DNA from: Rhodanobacteraceae bacterium
Lineage (GTDB): Bacteria > Pseudomonadota > Gammaproteobacteria > Xanthomonadales > Rhodanobacteraceae
Direction: 5' to 3'
Length of the DNA stretch: 64,000 nucleotides
Assembly: GCA_027019085.1 (NCBI GenBank)
Contig: JALUXG010000042.1
Span: 62,001-126,000, forward strand
A model generated the notes under the pieces. The model saw nothing but the letters and a program-made list of their open reading frames with translations. It did not search any database and had not been told where the DNA came from. Every line of letters begins with the position of its first letter. The first letter of the stretch is position 1. The position numbers and the translations under genes were made by a program. Positions 45,149 through 54,084 of this stretch are shown here, one piece after another.

Positions 45149-46423
45149 ATGGGTCCTGCATCGTCGTTGAAGGCTGCGCTGCGCTCGCCGCTGCTCCCGT
45201 TCTGGCTGGTCCTGTTCCTGCTGCCCTTGGGACGCAGCAGCGAGCTGGGCACCTTGCTGTGCCTGATCGGAACGGTGCTGCTCTTCGTGCGCGAACCGCA
45301 TGCGCTGTCCAACCATCCCGGTGCACGTTTGCTGCTGGCCCTGTTCGCCCTGTACGCCGGTGCCGCGCTGGTGTCGGCGCTGGATGCGGTGGCGCCCTGG
45401 CGAAGCTGGGAAACCGTGGCCGGTATCGTGCGCTACCTGCCGCTGGGCCTGTATGCCTGTTTTGCCATCCGTCGTTTGCCGCGACTCGATGCGCTGTATC
45501 TGGCCAGTGCCGCGGTGGTGGCGTTCTGGACGCTGGATGCCTGGGTGCAGATTTTCACCGGCTGGAGCCTGGGCGGACAGGCGGCGCCATTGCGTATTTC
45601 CGGCATTTTCGGCGCCGGCAATCTCAAGCTCGGGCCGGTACTGGCGAGTCTGTCGCCTTTTGTGCTCTGGGCCGCGCGGAAATACGCGCATCGCCGGGGC
45701 CTGATCGTGGCCATGCTGCTGATGTTCGGGCCGGTGCTGATGGCCGGATCACGCGCGGCCTGGCTGACCTACGGCCTGGTGGTGCTGCTGTTCGCCTGGC
45801 GCGAGGCACGCACGCCCGTCCGCTTCGCCATCTGGTGCGTGGGCGGGCTGTTGACTGCGATGCTGGCCATGGCGATCGCCTGGCAGGTTTCCCCGCGTTT
45901 TGATGCGCGCATGCAGCGCAGCATGGATCTTCTCAGCGACACCCCGGCCGGGATCAACACCGCGCTCAGCGGTCGCCTGGACATCTGGCGGGTGGCCACG
46001 CGCATGTACCTGGCGCATCCGGTCAACGGCGTGGGCGTGCGCGGCTTCCGTTACGCCTATCCCGGGTACGCACCGCCGCACGACCATTTCGTGGTGAGCC
46101 AGGAGGCATGCGGCAAGGGCGAAGGCGCCTGCTATGCGCACCAGCTGCTGCTCGAGGTCGCCAGTGAAACCGGTACCCTGGGTTTGCTGGCATGGCTGGC
46201 CGGTGCCGTGCTGGCCGTGCAGGCGTGGCGCAGGGCCGGGCCGGCGGCGCGGGCCAGGGCGTATCCGGCCACGGTCGCCCTGGGCGTGACACTGTTCCCG
46301 CTCAATACCCACCTGGCGTTCTATTCGGCCTGGTGGGGGCTGTTCTTCTGGTGGCTGCTTTCGCTCTGGTGTGCGGCGCTTTTCGTGACGGACGACAGTG
46401 AGCAACGCCATGCACAAGCGTGA
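45149..46423 (+). CDS. O-antigen ligase / Wzy-like polytopic protein
   Basis: The 424-residue inner-membrane protein has about 11 hydrophobic helices and one large periplasmic loop near residues 260-345 (the Wzy_C region, with LSGRLDIWRVATRMYLAHP, GVGVRGFRYAYP and HDHFVVSQ). That loop with conserved Arg and His is shared by WaaL ligases and Wzy polymerases. The neighbouring LPS genes favour WaaL, but family and context cannot decide. It overlaps the GT2 gene downstream by 14-26 bases. Confidence 0.85.
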   Translation: MGPASSLKAALRSPLLPFWLVLFLLPLGRSSELGTLLCLIGTVLLFVREPHALSNHPGARLLLALFALYAGAALVSALDAVAPWRSWETVAGIVRYLPLGLYACFAIRRLPRLDALYLASAAVVAFWTLDAWVQIFTGWSLGGQAAPLRISGIFGAGNLKLGPVLASLSPFVLWAARKYAHRRGLIVAMLLMFGPVLMAGSRAAWLTYGLVVLLFAWREARTPVRFAIWCVGGLLTAMLAMAIAWQVSPRFDARMQRSMDLLSDTPAGINTALSGRLDIWRVATRMYLAHPVNGVGVRGFRYAYPGYAPPHDHFVVSQEACGKGEGACYAHQLLLEVASETGTLGLLAWLAGAVLAVQAWRRAGPAARARAYPATVALGVTLFPLNTHLAFYSAWWGLFFWWLLSLWCAALFVTDDSEQRHAQA

Positions 46424-47177
46424 ACCGTTGTCGGTGGTGATCATCACCCTGAACAACGCCGACACCCTGGACAGGTGCCTGCGCGAAGTGGACTGGGCCG
46501 AGGACCTGGTGGTGCTCGACTCCGGATCGAGCGACGACACCGTGGCCATCGCCAAACGGCATGGTGCGCGGGTGGCGGTGCATCCGTTCGACGATTACGG
46601 GCCGCAGAAACAGCGTGCCATCGACATGGCCCGTCACGACTGGATCCTGAACCTGGACGCCGACGAAGTCCTTTCGCCGGGCACGCGCGCGGTGATCGAG
46701 CGCGCACTGGTTGAGCCAGCGGCAGCCGGGTTCCGGCTGCCGCGACGCGAGCGCATGTTCTGGACCGTCCAGCATCGCCTGAGTCAGCGCAACGGGCACT
46801 TGCGCCTGTTCGACCGCCGGCGCGGGCGCATGAACGATGTCGAGGTGCATGCCTCGGTGGTGGTCGACGGCCCGGTGCGTACGCTCGGAGGTGCCGATTT
46901 CGTCAACGACGGTGATGCCGACATTGCCACGCGGGTGGACAAGATCAACCGCTATTCGAGTGGACTGGTGGCGCACAAGCTGCGCCGGGGACAGGGCTTC
47001 ACCCTGCTGCGCATGGTGGTGTACCCACCATTGTTCTTTGTCCGCCAGTACCTGCTCAAGCGCTACTTCCTCAACGGTAGCGCCGGCTTCATCGCCAGCG
47101 TGACCGGTGCTTTCTACGTGTTCCTCAAGTACGCCAAGCTGCACGAGGCCCGGCGTCGGCATCGACGCGGTCAGTAG
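46410..47177 (+). CDS. GT2 glycosyltransferase (WaaE/KdtX-like LPS core enzyme)
   Basis: The 255-residue enzyme has the GT2 start LSVVIITLNNADTLDRCLRE, the DSGSSDDT block and the metal-binding LNLDADE. A C-terminal RYFLNGSAGFIASVTGAFY is typical of WaaE/KdtX enzymes that add glucose to the LPS inner core. The C-terminal part may be membrane-associated. ATG 46410 was chosen; GTG 46398 is possible. It overlaps the ligase-like gene at the 5' end and the acyltransferase gene tail-to-tail by 7 bases. Confidence 0.9.
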   Translation: MHKREPLSVVIITLNNADTLDRCLREVDWAEDLVVLDSGSSDDTVAIAKRHGARVAVHPFDDYGPQKQRAIDMARHDWILNLDADEVLSPGTRAVIERALVEPAAAGFRLPRRERMFWTVQHRLSQRNGHLRLFDRRRGRMNDVEVHASVVVDGPVRTLGGADFVNDGDADIATRVDKINRYSSGLVAHKLRRGQGFTLLRMVVYPPLFFVRQYLLKRYFLNGSAGFIASVTGAFYVFLKYAKLHEARRRHRRGQ

Positions 47178-48094
47178 ACCGGCGGCTGTCCGGGGGGGCG
47201 GGTCTTGAAGCGCTTGTGCACCCACAGGTACTGGGCGGGTGCTTCGCGGACCATCTGTTCGATGGCGGCATTGACCGTGGCGGTGTCGGCGCGCACATCA
47301 TCGCCGGGTACGTCTGGCAGCGCCGCACCGATGCGGATGACGTAGCCGCCATCCTCGCGGCGCCGGTGGTGGAACGGCAGGACCAGCGCACCCGAAAGCC
47401 GTGCCAGGTGATGGGTGGCGGTGATGGTGGCCGCCGGCACACCGAAGAACGGGACGAACACGCTGTCCTTGCTGCGCATGTCCTGGTCCGGGGCGTACCA
47501 GAGCGTGCCGCCGCGGCGCAGGTAGCGTACCGTGCCGCGCAGATCGTCCTTGTCGAACATGGCCTCGGCATACCCCAGCCGCGCGCGCAGCACCGCCCAC
47601 TCGAAGACCGCCGAGTCCATTCGCCGGTACATGCCGGCGATGCGGATCTGCCGTGACACCAGCCGCGCGCACAGTTCCAGGTGCGAGAAATGCCCACCGA
47701 CCAGCAGCACGCCGCGTGCCTGGCTGCGCGCCTGCGCCAGGTGATGCAGACCCTCGATACTGACGGGAATGCGATCCAGCGCACGATCGGAGCCCATCCA
47801 TCCGAGCGCGAACTCGGCCAGCATGATGCCCAGGTCCTGCATGTGCGCACGGACCAGGGTCTGCTGTGCGGACGCATCGAGGTCGGGGAAGCACAGCGCG
47901 ATGTTGCGCGTGGCGATCGGGCGGCGTGCGCTGGGAATCCGGTAGATCATCCGGCCCAGCAGGCGCCCGATGCGAAGCAGTACACGATAGGGCAGGCGTG
48001 CCAGCAACCACGTGCAGCTAAGCCCCAGCCAGGCCGGCCACCGGGTGGGGGCAAGCAGCGAAAGTCGGAAAGGGGGGCGGGGCGTACCGGGCAT
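47171..48094 (-). CDS. Lipid A biosynthesis acyltransferase (LpxL/HtrB family)
   Basis: The 307-residue inner-membrane enzyme adds a secondary acyl chain to the lipid A precursor. The catalytic His135-x4-Glu140 is in GGHFSHLE; YAPDQDMRSKDSVFVPFFG and YLWVHKRFKTRPPG are family blocks. An N-terminal membrane-associated stretch is at about 22-50. No ribosome binding site precedes ATG, and a TACAAT -10 box ends 8 bases upstream, which suggests a leaderless or near-leaderless mRNA. waaA is divergent, 224 bases away. Confidence 0.93.
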   Translation of the reverse strand: MPGTPRPPFRLSLLAPTRWPAWLGLSCTWLLARLPYRVLLRIGRLLGRMIYRIPSARRPIATRNIALCFPDLDASAQQTLVRAHMQDLGIMLAEFALGWMGSDRALDRIPVSIEGLHHLAQARSQARGVLLVGGHFSHLELCARLVSRQIRIAGMYRRMDSAVFEWAVLRARLGYAEAMFDKDDLRGTVRYLRRGGTLWYAPDQDMRSKDSVFVPFFGVPAATITATHHLARLSGALVLPFHHRRREDGGYVIRIGAALPDVPGDDVRADTATVNAAIEQMVREAPAQYLWVHKRFKTRPPGQPPVY

Positions 48095-48102
48095 GCAGCG
48101 CC

Positions 48103-48108
48103 ATTGTA
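48103..48108 (-). promoter_or_regulatory. Candidate -10 element for a leaderless acyltransferase mRNA
   Basis: The minus-strand TACAAT is followed by 8 bases and then the ATG at 48094, placing the transcription start at or next to the start codon. No -35 is evident. Confidence 0.38.
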
Positions 48109-48318
48109 GACAATGCGGCCGGCCAGCGGGGGCTGCCTGCAGATACGGCCACAGGCGAATGCGTGCACGGGCCAGGGCTGGATCTTCCGGTTCTGCGACC
48201 AGGCGAGCCGGTGCCGATTGCGGACAGGCATCGTCGCAGCATCGGGCACCCTCGCGCGCGGCGGGTGTACGGTGCCGGCTCTGGCATACTGGTCCGCCGT
48301 GCTAGCCGGAGCCACCAG

Positions 48319-49581
48319 GTGCGGTTGCTGTACACACTGGCCATGTTCATCGCCACGCCGCTGCTGATGCTGCGGCTGTGGGCGCGCGGTTTCCGCTATG
48401 GCGATTACCATCTGCGCTGGCGCGAGCGTTTTGGCTGGTTCGACATACCGGAGTGTGCGACAGGCACGCTCTGGGTGCATGCAGTCTCGCTGGGCGAAGT
48501 CAATGCTGCCGAGCCGCTGGTCCGGGCGTTGATGGACCGCTATCCGCAGTACCGCATGGTCGTCACCACGGTGACGCCGACCGGCTCCGAACGGGTGCGC
48601 CAGTTGTTCGACGACCAGGTCCTGCACGTTTACCTGCCCTACGATCTTCCGTTTTCGGTGGCCCGTTTCCTGGCGCACATACGGCCTGCCCTGGCGGTGA
48701 TCGTGGAAACTGAAATCTGGCCCAATCTGTACGCGGCCTGCCAGCGCCGCGGCATTCCACTGCTGATCGTCAATGCCCGTCTCTCCCGACGTTCCCTGCG
48801 CGGGTATCTGCCGTTGCGACCGCTGGCCCGAAAGGCGCTGCAGAGCGTCTACCACGTGGCGGCGCAGTCGTTTACCGACGCGGCACGTTACCGCCTGCTG
48901 GGCGCGCGATCCTCGCATATCAGCGTGGCCGGTAACCTGAAATTCGACATGCCGGTGCCGGCTTCGCTCGGTCCCGGCGCCCAGGTGATGCGCGAGGCCT
49001 GGGGATCACGCCGGCCGGTATGGATTGCCGCAAGCACCCACGAAGGCGAGGACTGGCTGGTCCTGCAGGCACATCTGCAAGTGCTGCGCAGGTTTCCCGA
49101 TGCGCTGCTGCTGGTGGTGCCCCGGCATCCGGAACGGTTTCGCGTTGTGGAGCAGACTGTGCGCAGCCTCGGATTCCGCATGGCCATGCGCAGTGCCGAA
49201 CGTCTGCCGGAAATTTCCACCCAGTGTTTCCTGGTCGATGCCATGGGCGAGCTGATGCAGTTCTATGCCGCGTGCGACGTGGCCTTTGTCGGTGGCAGCC
49301 TGGAACCCATCGGCGGGCACAACCTGCTTGAACCGGCTTCCTTGTGCAAACCGATCCTGGTCGGTCCCCACACCTTCAATTTCGAGGGGATCACGCGAGC
49401 GCTGCTGCGCGAGGGCGGTGCCGACACGGTATCGGGGGACAACCTGGGACGGCACGTGCTCGAGCTGCTCGAAGACAAGCCGAGGCGGATATGCATGGGC
49501 ACGGCAGCGCGGCAGGTGTTCGAGCGTGAAAGCGGCGCGGTTGCACGCATCATGCAGCGCATCGAGCCGCTGCTCGATTGA
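48319..49581 (+). CDS. waaA: 3-deoxy-D-manno-octulosonic acid (Kdo) transferase
   Basis: The 420-residue GT-B enzyme transfers Kdo from CMP-Kdo to lipid IVA at the inner membrane. It has an N-terminal anchor helix and the catalytic Glu60 in VSLGEVNAAEPL. VETEIWPNLYAAC, VGGSLEPIGGHNLLEP and GPHTFNF are WaaA blocks. The start is GTG 48319 with GGAG 7 bases ahead, giving the normal length; upstream in-frame codons would add a tail without resemblance. Whether it adds one or two Kdo cannot be read from the sequence. Confidence 0.95.
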   Translation: MRLLYTLAMFIATPLLMLRLWARGFRYGDYHLRWRERFGWFDIPECATGTLWVHAVSLGEVNAAEPLVRALMDRYPQYRMVVTTVTPTGSERVRQLFDDQVLHVYLPYDLPFSVARFLAHIRPALAVIVETEIWPNLYAACQRRGIPLLIVNARLSRRSLRGYLPLRPLARKALQSVYHVAAQSFTDAARYRLLGARSSHISVAGNLKFDMPVPASLGPGAQVMREAWGSRRPVWIAASTHEGEDWLVLQAHLQVLRRFPDALLLVVPRHPERFRVVEQTVRSLGFRMAMRSAERLPEISTQCFLVDAMGELMQFYAACDVAFVGGSLEPIGGHNLLEPASLCKPILVGPHTFNFEGITRALLREGGADTVSGDNLGRHVLELLEDKPRRICMGTAARQVFERESGAVARIMQRIEPLLD

Positions 49582-49607
49582 ACTGCCCTGCAGCCTGCCG
49601 GCCGCGA

Positions 49608-50936
49608 TCACTCCAGAAGCGCGTTGACCGATTCCAGGTCCTTCACCGTCAGTGTGCCCGCCGTCTGCTTGAGGAGCAGCTGGTTGAGCACGAACTGGTG
49701 GCGTGCCTGGGAGTAGGACTGCTGCGCGTTGATCAGGTTCTGCTGGCCAATCAGGACATCGACGATGGTGCGGGTGCCGACCTTGAATCCGGCATCGGTC
49801 GCTTCCAGTGCCTTGCGTGCCGAGAGCAGCGCCTGGCGGGTGGCCTCCACCTCGCTGATGCCGGCGACGACCGAACGGAAGTAGTAACGCGTATTGCGGA
49901 TGACCAGCCTGCGCTGTGACACCAGTCCGTCCTCGGCAGCGTCGCGCTGGGCGATGGATTGGCGCACACGCGACTGGGTGTATCCGCCGGAAAAGAGCGG
50001 GATGCGCAGGGTCAGGCCGATCACCGTCGAGCTGGGGACCTTGTTGTAACCCAGGCGTGTGGTCCAGTTGGCACCCTTGCCGTAGGACACCGTGGCACTG
50101 AGCGTGGGCAGGTGACCGTCCCGCGCGGCGCTGATCTGGCTGTCGGCGGCGTCGACGTTGAACTGCTGGGCGAGGATGTTCGGATTGTTCCTGACCGCGG
50201 TGTCCACCCAGTAGCTGATCTTGTTGGGGACCGGCGTCTGCAACGGTACCTGCTGGCGCAGGACCTTCAGGTCGGTTACCGGTTTGCCGGTGATCTGGGT
50301 CAGGGCCTCGCGTGCGTCGTCTAGGGCATTGCGGGCGCTGATCCGCTGCGCCACGGCGGCGTCGTGCTGTGCCTTGGCGTCCTGCACGTCGGTAATGGCC
50401 GACAGTCCGACCTTGTAGCGTTCCTGCGCCTGTTCCAGTTCGCGCGCCAGGGATTTCTCGTTGGCCTGGCTGAATTTCAGCGCATCCTCGGCGGTCAGCA
50501 CGTTGAAATAGGCCGTGGCCACGCGAATCAGCAGGTTCTGCGAAGCGGCGCGGTATTGCGCGTCCTGGCTGCGGGTCTGCTCATGCGCCGCCTGCAGGTC
50601 GTGGTAGTTGCTGAGGTCGAACAGGCTCTGGCTGAGGTTCAGCGAAAGGTTGCGGCTGCGTTGGTGCCCCGACGGAATACCGGCGCCATCCTTGAAGCCG
50701 CGGTTGTCCTGGCTGAGGCCGAGGCTGGCATTGATCTGCGGAAGCAGCGCCGAGCGGGCCTGGACCACGCCCTCGCGGGTGCTGCGCAGGTTGGCATCGG
50801 CCAGGGCCAGTGTCGGATCGTTCTGCCGTGCCTGCAGATAGGCCTGTATCAGGTCTTCGGAATGCGCCACTCCCGGTGCGCTTGCCGTGAGTGCGGCAAC
50901 CAGGAGCAGGGGTTTCAGGCGGGGAAAGGCATGCAT
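49608..50936 (-). CDS. tolC: TolC outer-membrane efflux channel
   Basis: The 442-residue protein has a signal peptide (cut near residue 26, AHSED) and the TolC helical hairpins (EDLIQAYLQARQNDPTLALA; SYSQARHQFVLNQLLLKQTAG). It forms the trimeric exit duct for type I secretion and RND pumps. It is downstream of pcm on the same strand and converges on waaA, the usual pcm-tolC-waaA neighbourhood. The length is slightly short of E. coli TolC, because the acidic C-terminal tail is absent. Confidence 0.94.
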   Translation of the reverse strand: MHAFPRLKPLLLVAALTASAPGVAHSEDLIQAYLQARQNDPTLALADANLRSTREGVVQARSALLPQINASLGLSQDNRGFKDGAGIPSGHQRSRNLSLNLSQSLFDLSNYHDLQAAHEQTRSQDAQYRAASQNLLIRVATAYFNVLTAEDALKFSQANEKSLARELEQAQERYKVGLSAITDVQDAKAQHDAAVAQRISARNALDDAREALTQITGKPVTDLKVLRQQVPLQTPVPNKISYWVDTAVRNNPNILAQQFNVDAADSQISAARDGHLPTLSATVSYGKGANWTTRLGYNKVPSSTVIGLTLRIPLFSGGYTQSRVRQSIAQRDAAEDGLVSQRRLVIRNTRYYFRSVVAGISEVEATRQALLSARKALEATDAGFKVGTRTIVDVLIGQQNLINAQQSYSQARHQFVLNQLLLKQTAGTLTVKDLESVNALLE

Positions 50937-50963
50937 GGTTCTGTCCTTGACATCAAAACGCTG

Positions 50964-51623
50964 CTAGATGGAAAAGTGCGGCTCGGGCGCGGCGTGTTCC
51001 AGATAGGGAAGGTCGGTCTCGAACAGGCCCTGTTCGCGGAAACGGCCCTCGCCCTCGTGATGCATCAGCACCGCTTCCATGACCGGCGACGCCCCGCGGA
51101 TCACGAACATGCGTCCGCCGGGCTTGAGCCAGCGCGCGAAGCGCCCGGGCACGGAAAGCACTGCACCGGTCACCACGATGACGTCGAACACACCGCCGGG
51201 CTGGTAGCCATGGACCGCTTCGGCGGCCACCGGCTCGGCGTTGTCGATGGCGAGCCCGCGCAATCGCTTCCGGGCGACATCGATGAAATCCTCATGCTTG
51301 TCGATGCTGGCCACCCTGCGAGCCAGGCGCGCCAGGCAGGCGGTAAGGAAACCGGACCCGGTGCCGATTTCCAGCACGTCCTCGCGACCGGTCAGGGCCA
51401 GCGCCTGCAGCAGCCGGCCCTCGACGATCGGAGGCATCATGCATTCGCCGTGGCCCAGCGGCAGCGCCATATCGGCAAAGGCCAGGTTGCGCCAGGCCGG
51501 GGGCACGAACTGTTCGCGGGGCACGCGTTCCATCACCTCCAGCACGCGCCGGTCGAGGACTTCCCAGCCCCGCACCTGCCAGGCGGTCATGTTGTGGCGG
51601 GCCTGTTCGATGTTCATGTTCAT
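50964..51623 (-). CDS. pcm: Protein-L-isoaspartate O-methyltransferase-like protein
   Basis: The 219-residue PCMT-family methyltransferase has the SAM motif VLEIGTGSGFLTACLARL. Upstream PREQFVPPAWRNLAFADMALPLGHGE corresponds to the substrate loop, with a shorter, altered form of the classical motif. It would methylate isoaspartyl residues for repair. The start was set at ATG 51623 (ATG 51617 also possible); GGAC lies 7-8 bases ahead. It precedes tolC by 27 bases, so they probably share a transcript. Confidence 0.9.
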   Translation of the reverse strand: MNMNIEQARHNMTAWQVRGWEVLDRRVLEVMERVPREQFVPPAWRNLAFADMALPLGHGECMMPPIVEGRLLQALALTGREDVLEIGTGSGFLTACLARLARRVASIDKHEDFIDVARKRLRGLAIDNAEPVAAEAVHGYQPGGVFDVIVVTGAVLSVPGRFARWLKPGGRMFVIRGASPVMEAVLMHHEGEGRFREQGLFETDLPYLEHAAPEPHFSI

Positions 51624-51784
51624 GCGCAATGTCCGGAAAGGTCAAACGAAACGGTACAGCATCCCCATGCGGAAGGAATCCGCATACACGGTCGTTTCCG
51701 CATCATCGTCCGGCCTGCCCGGCAATGGCCAAAGTGCCGGAAGTCACCGTGTCCGCGGACACATTGCCGTACAGGCAGGCTGGA

Positions 51785-51808
51785 TATAATTAAACCGCAG
51801 CGTATAAT
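51785..51808 (+). promoter_or_regulatory. Two consecutive perfect -10 hexamers upstream of the TetR gene
   Basis: TATAAT occurs at 51785-51790 and again at 51803-51808, exactly 18 bases apart, in an AT-rich island of the pcm/tetR gap. TTGCCG (51764-51769; 4 of 6) could be the -35 of the first, at 15 bases. The tandem may be two promoters or a regulator site. Confidence 0.42.
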
Positions 51809-51840
51809 AAAAGGTATCGTATCCGTTGCAAACCGTTTCC

Positions 51841-52488
51841 ATGCGCCATCCTGAAAAATGCCCGCGTCCCGGTCGACCCAAGGACATGGAAAAACGCGCC
51901 GCGATCCTCGGTGCAGCCCAGGACCTGTTCGTCGCGAACGGATTCGAGCACACCAGCATGGATGCCGTGGCCACCCGCGCCGGGGTCTCCAAACTGACTG
52001 TCTACAGTCATTTCGGCGACAAGGCCTCGCTGTTCCGCGAAGCGGTGCGCGCACTCTGCCAGATGCTGGTGCCGGATCGCCTGTATCGCACCCATCACGG
52101 TGAAACCCTGCGTGCGGCCCTTTTGCGCATTGCCCGGCATCATGCCGAACTCATGAGCAGCACCGAAAGCATCGGGCTGTGGCGGGCGGTGGCCGGTGAG
52201 TGCGACAAGAGTGATCGCCAACTGGCGCAGATGCTGTGGGAAGAGGGCCCGACCCGTTCGCGCGAACTGATGCAAAAACTCCTTGAGGAACAGGTCGCAG
52301 CGGGTGCGCTCGACATCGACGATACCGCGCGCGCCGCCAGCCAGTTCCTGTGTCTGCTCAAGGGCGACCTGCATCTGCGCCGGCTGCTCGGCTGCATGGA
52401 TGCCGACTGCCCGCAATTTCGCAGCGAAATGAGGGGCAGCGCCGAAGCCGCGGTGGACATGTTCCTGCGCGCCTACGCGCGCCGTTGA
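51841..52488 (+). CDS. TetR/AcrR-family transcriptional regulator
   Basis: The 215-residue regulator has an N-terminal HTH (ILGAAQDLFVANGFEHTSMD; VSKLTVYSHFGDKASLF) and a C-terminal ligand domain like TetR_C/AcrR. An in-frame TTG at 51826 is a weaker start. It is divergent from pcm-tolC, so a natural guess is control of tolC or of an efflux route, with itself. Its stop abuts the ppa stop (tail to tail). Confidence 0.92.
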   Translation: MRHPEKCPRPGRPKDMEKRAAILGAAQDLFVANGFEHTSMDAVATRAGVSKLTVYSHFGDKASLFREAVRALCQMLVPDRLYRTHHGETLRAALLRIARHHAELMSSTESIGLWRAVAGECDKSDRQLAQMLWEEGPTRSRELMQKLLEEQVAAGALDIDDTARAASQFLCLLKGDLHLRRLLGCMDADCPQFRSEMRGSAEAAVDMFLRAYARR

Positions 52489-53031
52489 TCAGGCCTGGCC
52501 GTGTGCGGCGTTGTAGCGCGCAATACCCGCATCGAGTTCGGCCCGCGCCGATGACGCTCCGGTCCAGCCGTCGAGCTTGACCCACTTGCCCTTCTCCAGG
52601 TCCTTGTAGTGCTCGAAGAAGTGGCCGATGCGTTCGAGCCAGTGCCCGGAAACCTGTTCGATGTCCTCGATATGGGCGTAGCCGCTGAACACCTTGTTGT
52701 TGGGCACCATCACCAGTTTCTCGTCGCTGCCCGCCTCGTCGGTCATCTTCAGCATGCCCACCGGGCGACAGGAAATGACCGAGGCCGGGATCAGCGGCAG
52801 CGGCAGGATCACCAGGGCGTCAAGCGGGTCGCCGTCGCCGCCGAGCGTGTGCGGCACGTAGCCGTAGTTGCACGGATAGCGCATCGGCGTGGTCAGCACG
52901 CGGTCGACGAATACGGCGCCGCTGGCCTTGTCCACTTCGTACTTGACCGGTTCGGCGTCCTTGGGAATTTCGATGATGACGTTGAACTCGCCGACGGTGG
53001 CGGCACCGGCGGGAACCTGGTCCAGGCTCAT
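52489..53031 (-). CDS. ppa: Inorganic pyrophosphatase (family I)
   Basis: The 180-residue enzyme hydrolyses pyrophosphate with Mg2+. The signature DGDPLDA and the metal/PPi blocks VIIEIPKDAEPVKYEVDK, YGYVPHTLGGDGD and GHFFEHYKDLEKGKWVK are all present. The start at 53031 (MSLDQVPAG) gives the typical length; the frame runs further upstream without likeness. Confidence 0.96.
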   Translation of the reverse strand: MSLDQVPAGAATVGEFNVIIEIPKDAEPVKYEVDKASGAVFVDRVLTTPMRYPCNYGYVPHTLGGDGDPLDALVILPLPLIPASVISCRPVGMLKMTDEAGSDEKLVMVPNNKVFSGYAHIEDIEQVSGHWLERIGHFFEHYKDLEKGKWVKLDGWTGASSARAELDAGIARYNAAHGQA

Positions 53032-53185
53032 GCGGGGGATCCTGATTGGTTGCGGGGATGGGGGCGCGCAAGGATAGGACAAAGCGTGTTGCAGTGCAAA
53101 AAAACGCATCCGCATCCCGTTTGTCGTCGATGCCATGGGGCCGTCGATGTCATGGAATGGCGCGACCCGTCCCCGCGTGCGCGGC

Positions 53186-54019
53186 TCACACGAACGGCAG
53201 CTCGCGCAGCCACTTGGTGGCGATCCATTTCTCCCCGGCGGTCACCGGCAGGCCGGCATGCAGGGAGTCCTTGTCGCCGCTCTGGTAGGCGAAATAGACG
53301 GCCGTGCCGCGTCTTGCGGTCACCGTGACGCGGGCATTGGGGAAATGCGTGCCGCCGCCGTCCTCGGGCGTGTTGAGATAGATCAGCACGGTGGCCACGC
53401 GTTGTCCGCTCTTGGCCGTCAGCGTCTTGAACCCGTGATGGGTGGGATCGAACCAGTCGTAATGCGGTTCGTACTGCTGTCCCGGCAGATAGTGCAGCAC
53501 CTGCAGGCCTTCGCCGTACTCCACGGGCATGTCGAGCAGGGCCGCTATGCGCTGCTCGACGCGCTGGATCAGCGGTGCCTCGCCGACCTGGAAGAACATG
53601 CCCTGGCTGGTGCGCGCTTCGTCGAGCTGGTCGTCGCCCTTGCTGTTCACGGTACGCGAACGATCCAGGCGCGGGCGTGCAAGTTCGATCAGTTCATCAC
53701 ACTCCTGCGCATCCATCAGCCCCTCGAGCACCCGGATGGTGGGGCACTCGACACTCATGGTCACATCCACGCGGCGACCCTCCGCAAGCTGTGAAGGCGC
53801 TTCCGGGTGCCGGCTGCGGCGGCCGTTGCGCACGTCCATGGCGACATCGATCGCCACCGCCGGACGGTTCAGGATCTTGGCGACGAGCTGGCGCGCCTGG
53901 CGCGGCTGGTAGCCGGCGCGCAGCATCATCTGGACGATCTGGTCGATGTCATGGCCGGCGCGCGCAGTGGACTGGATCCAGTCGCGCAGGGAGTTGCTGT
54001 GCGAGGTGACGCTGTTCAT
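53186..54019 (-). CDS. 2OG-Fe(II) oxygenase, prolyl-4-hydroxylase-like
   Basis: The 277-residue dioxygenase has the iron triad His186-x-Asp188 (YEPHYDWFD) and His255 (SLHAGLPV), with Lys264 (GEKWIATKW) for 2-oxoglutarate. The domain spans about 95-275 and matches bacterial P4H enzymes that hydroxylate Pro or related residues in proteins. An N-terminal helical part (1-60) is extra. No ribosome binding site is present; a TACAAT box ends 6 bases before the ATG, suggesting a leaderless mRNA. Substrate unknown. Confidence 0.91.
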   Translation of the reverse strand: MNSVTSHSNSLRDWIQSTARAGHDIDQIVQMMLRAGYQPRQARQLVAKILNRPAVAIDVAMDVRNGRRSRHPEAPSQLAEGRRVDVTMSVECPTIRVLEGLMDAQECDELIELARPRLDRSRTVNSKGDDQLDEARTSQGMFFQVGEAPLIQRVEQRIAALLDMPVEYGEGLQVLHYLPGQQYEPHYDWFDPTHHGFKTLTAKSGQRVATVLIYLNTPEDGGGTHFPNARVTVTARRGTAVYFAYQSGDKDSLHAGLPVTAGEKWIATKWLRELPFV

Positions 54020-54025
54020 GGGGCG

Positions 54026-54031
54026 ATTGTA
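54026..54031 (-). promoter_or_regulatory. Candidate -10 element for a leaderless dioxygenase mRNA
   Basis: The minus-strand TACAAT is separated from the ATG at 54019 by six bases, so transcription would begin at the start codon. No Shine-Dalgarno sequence is present. Confidence 0.42.
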
Positions 54032-54084
54032 AAAGACTTGCCGGCCGCTGGACACGCCGACCGCATGGGCGTGTCGGGGGCGTT

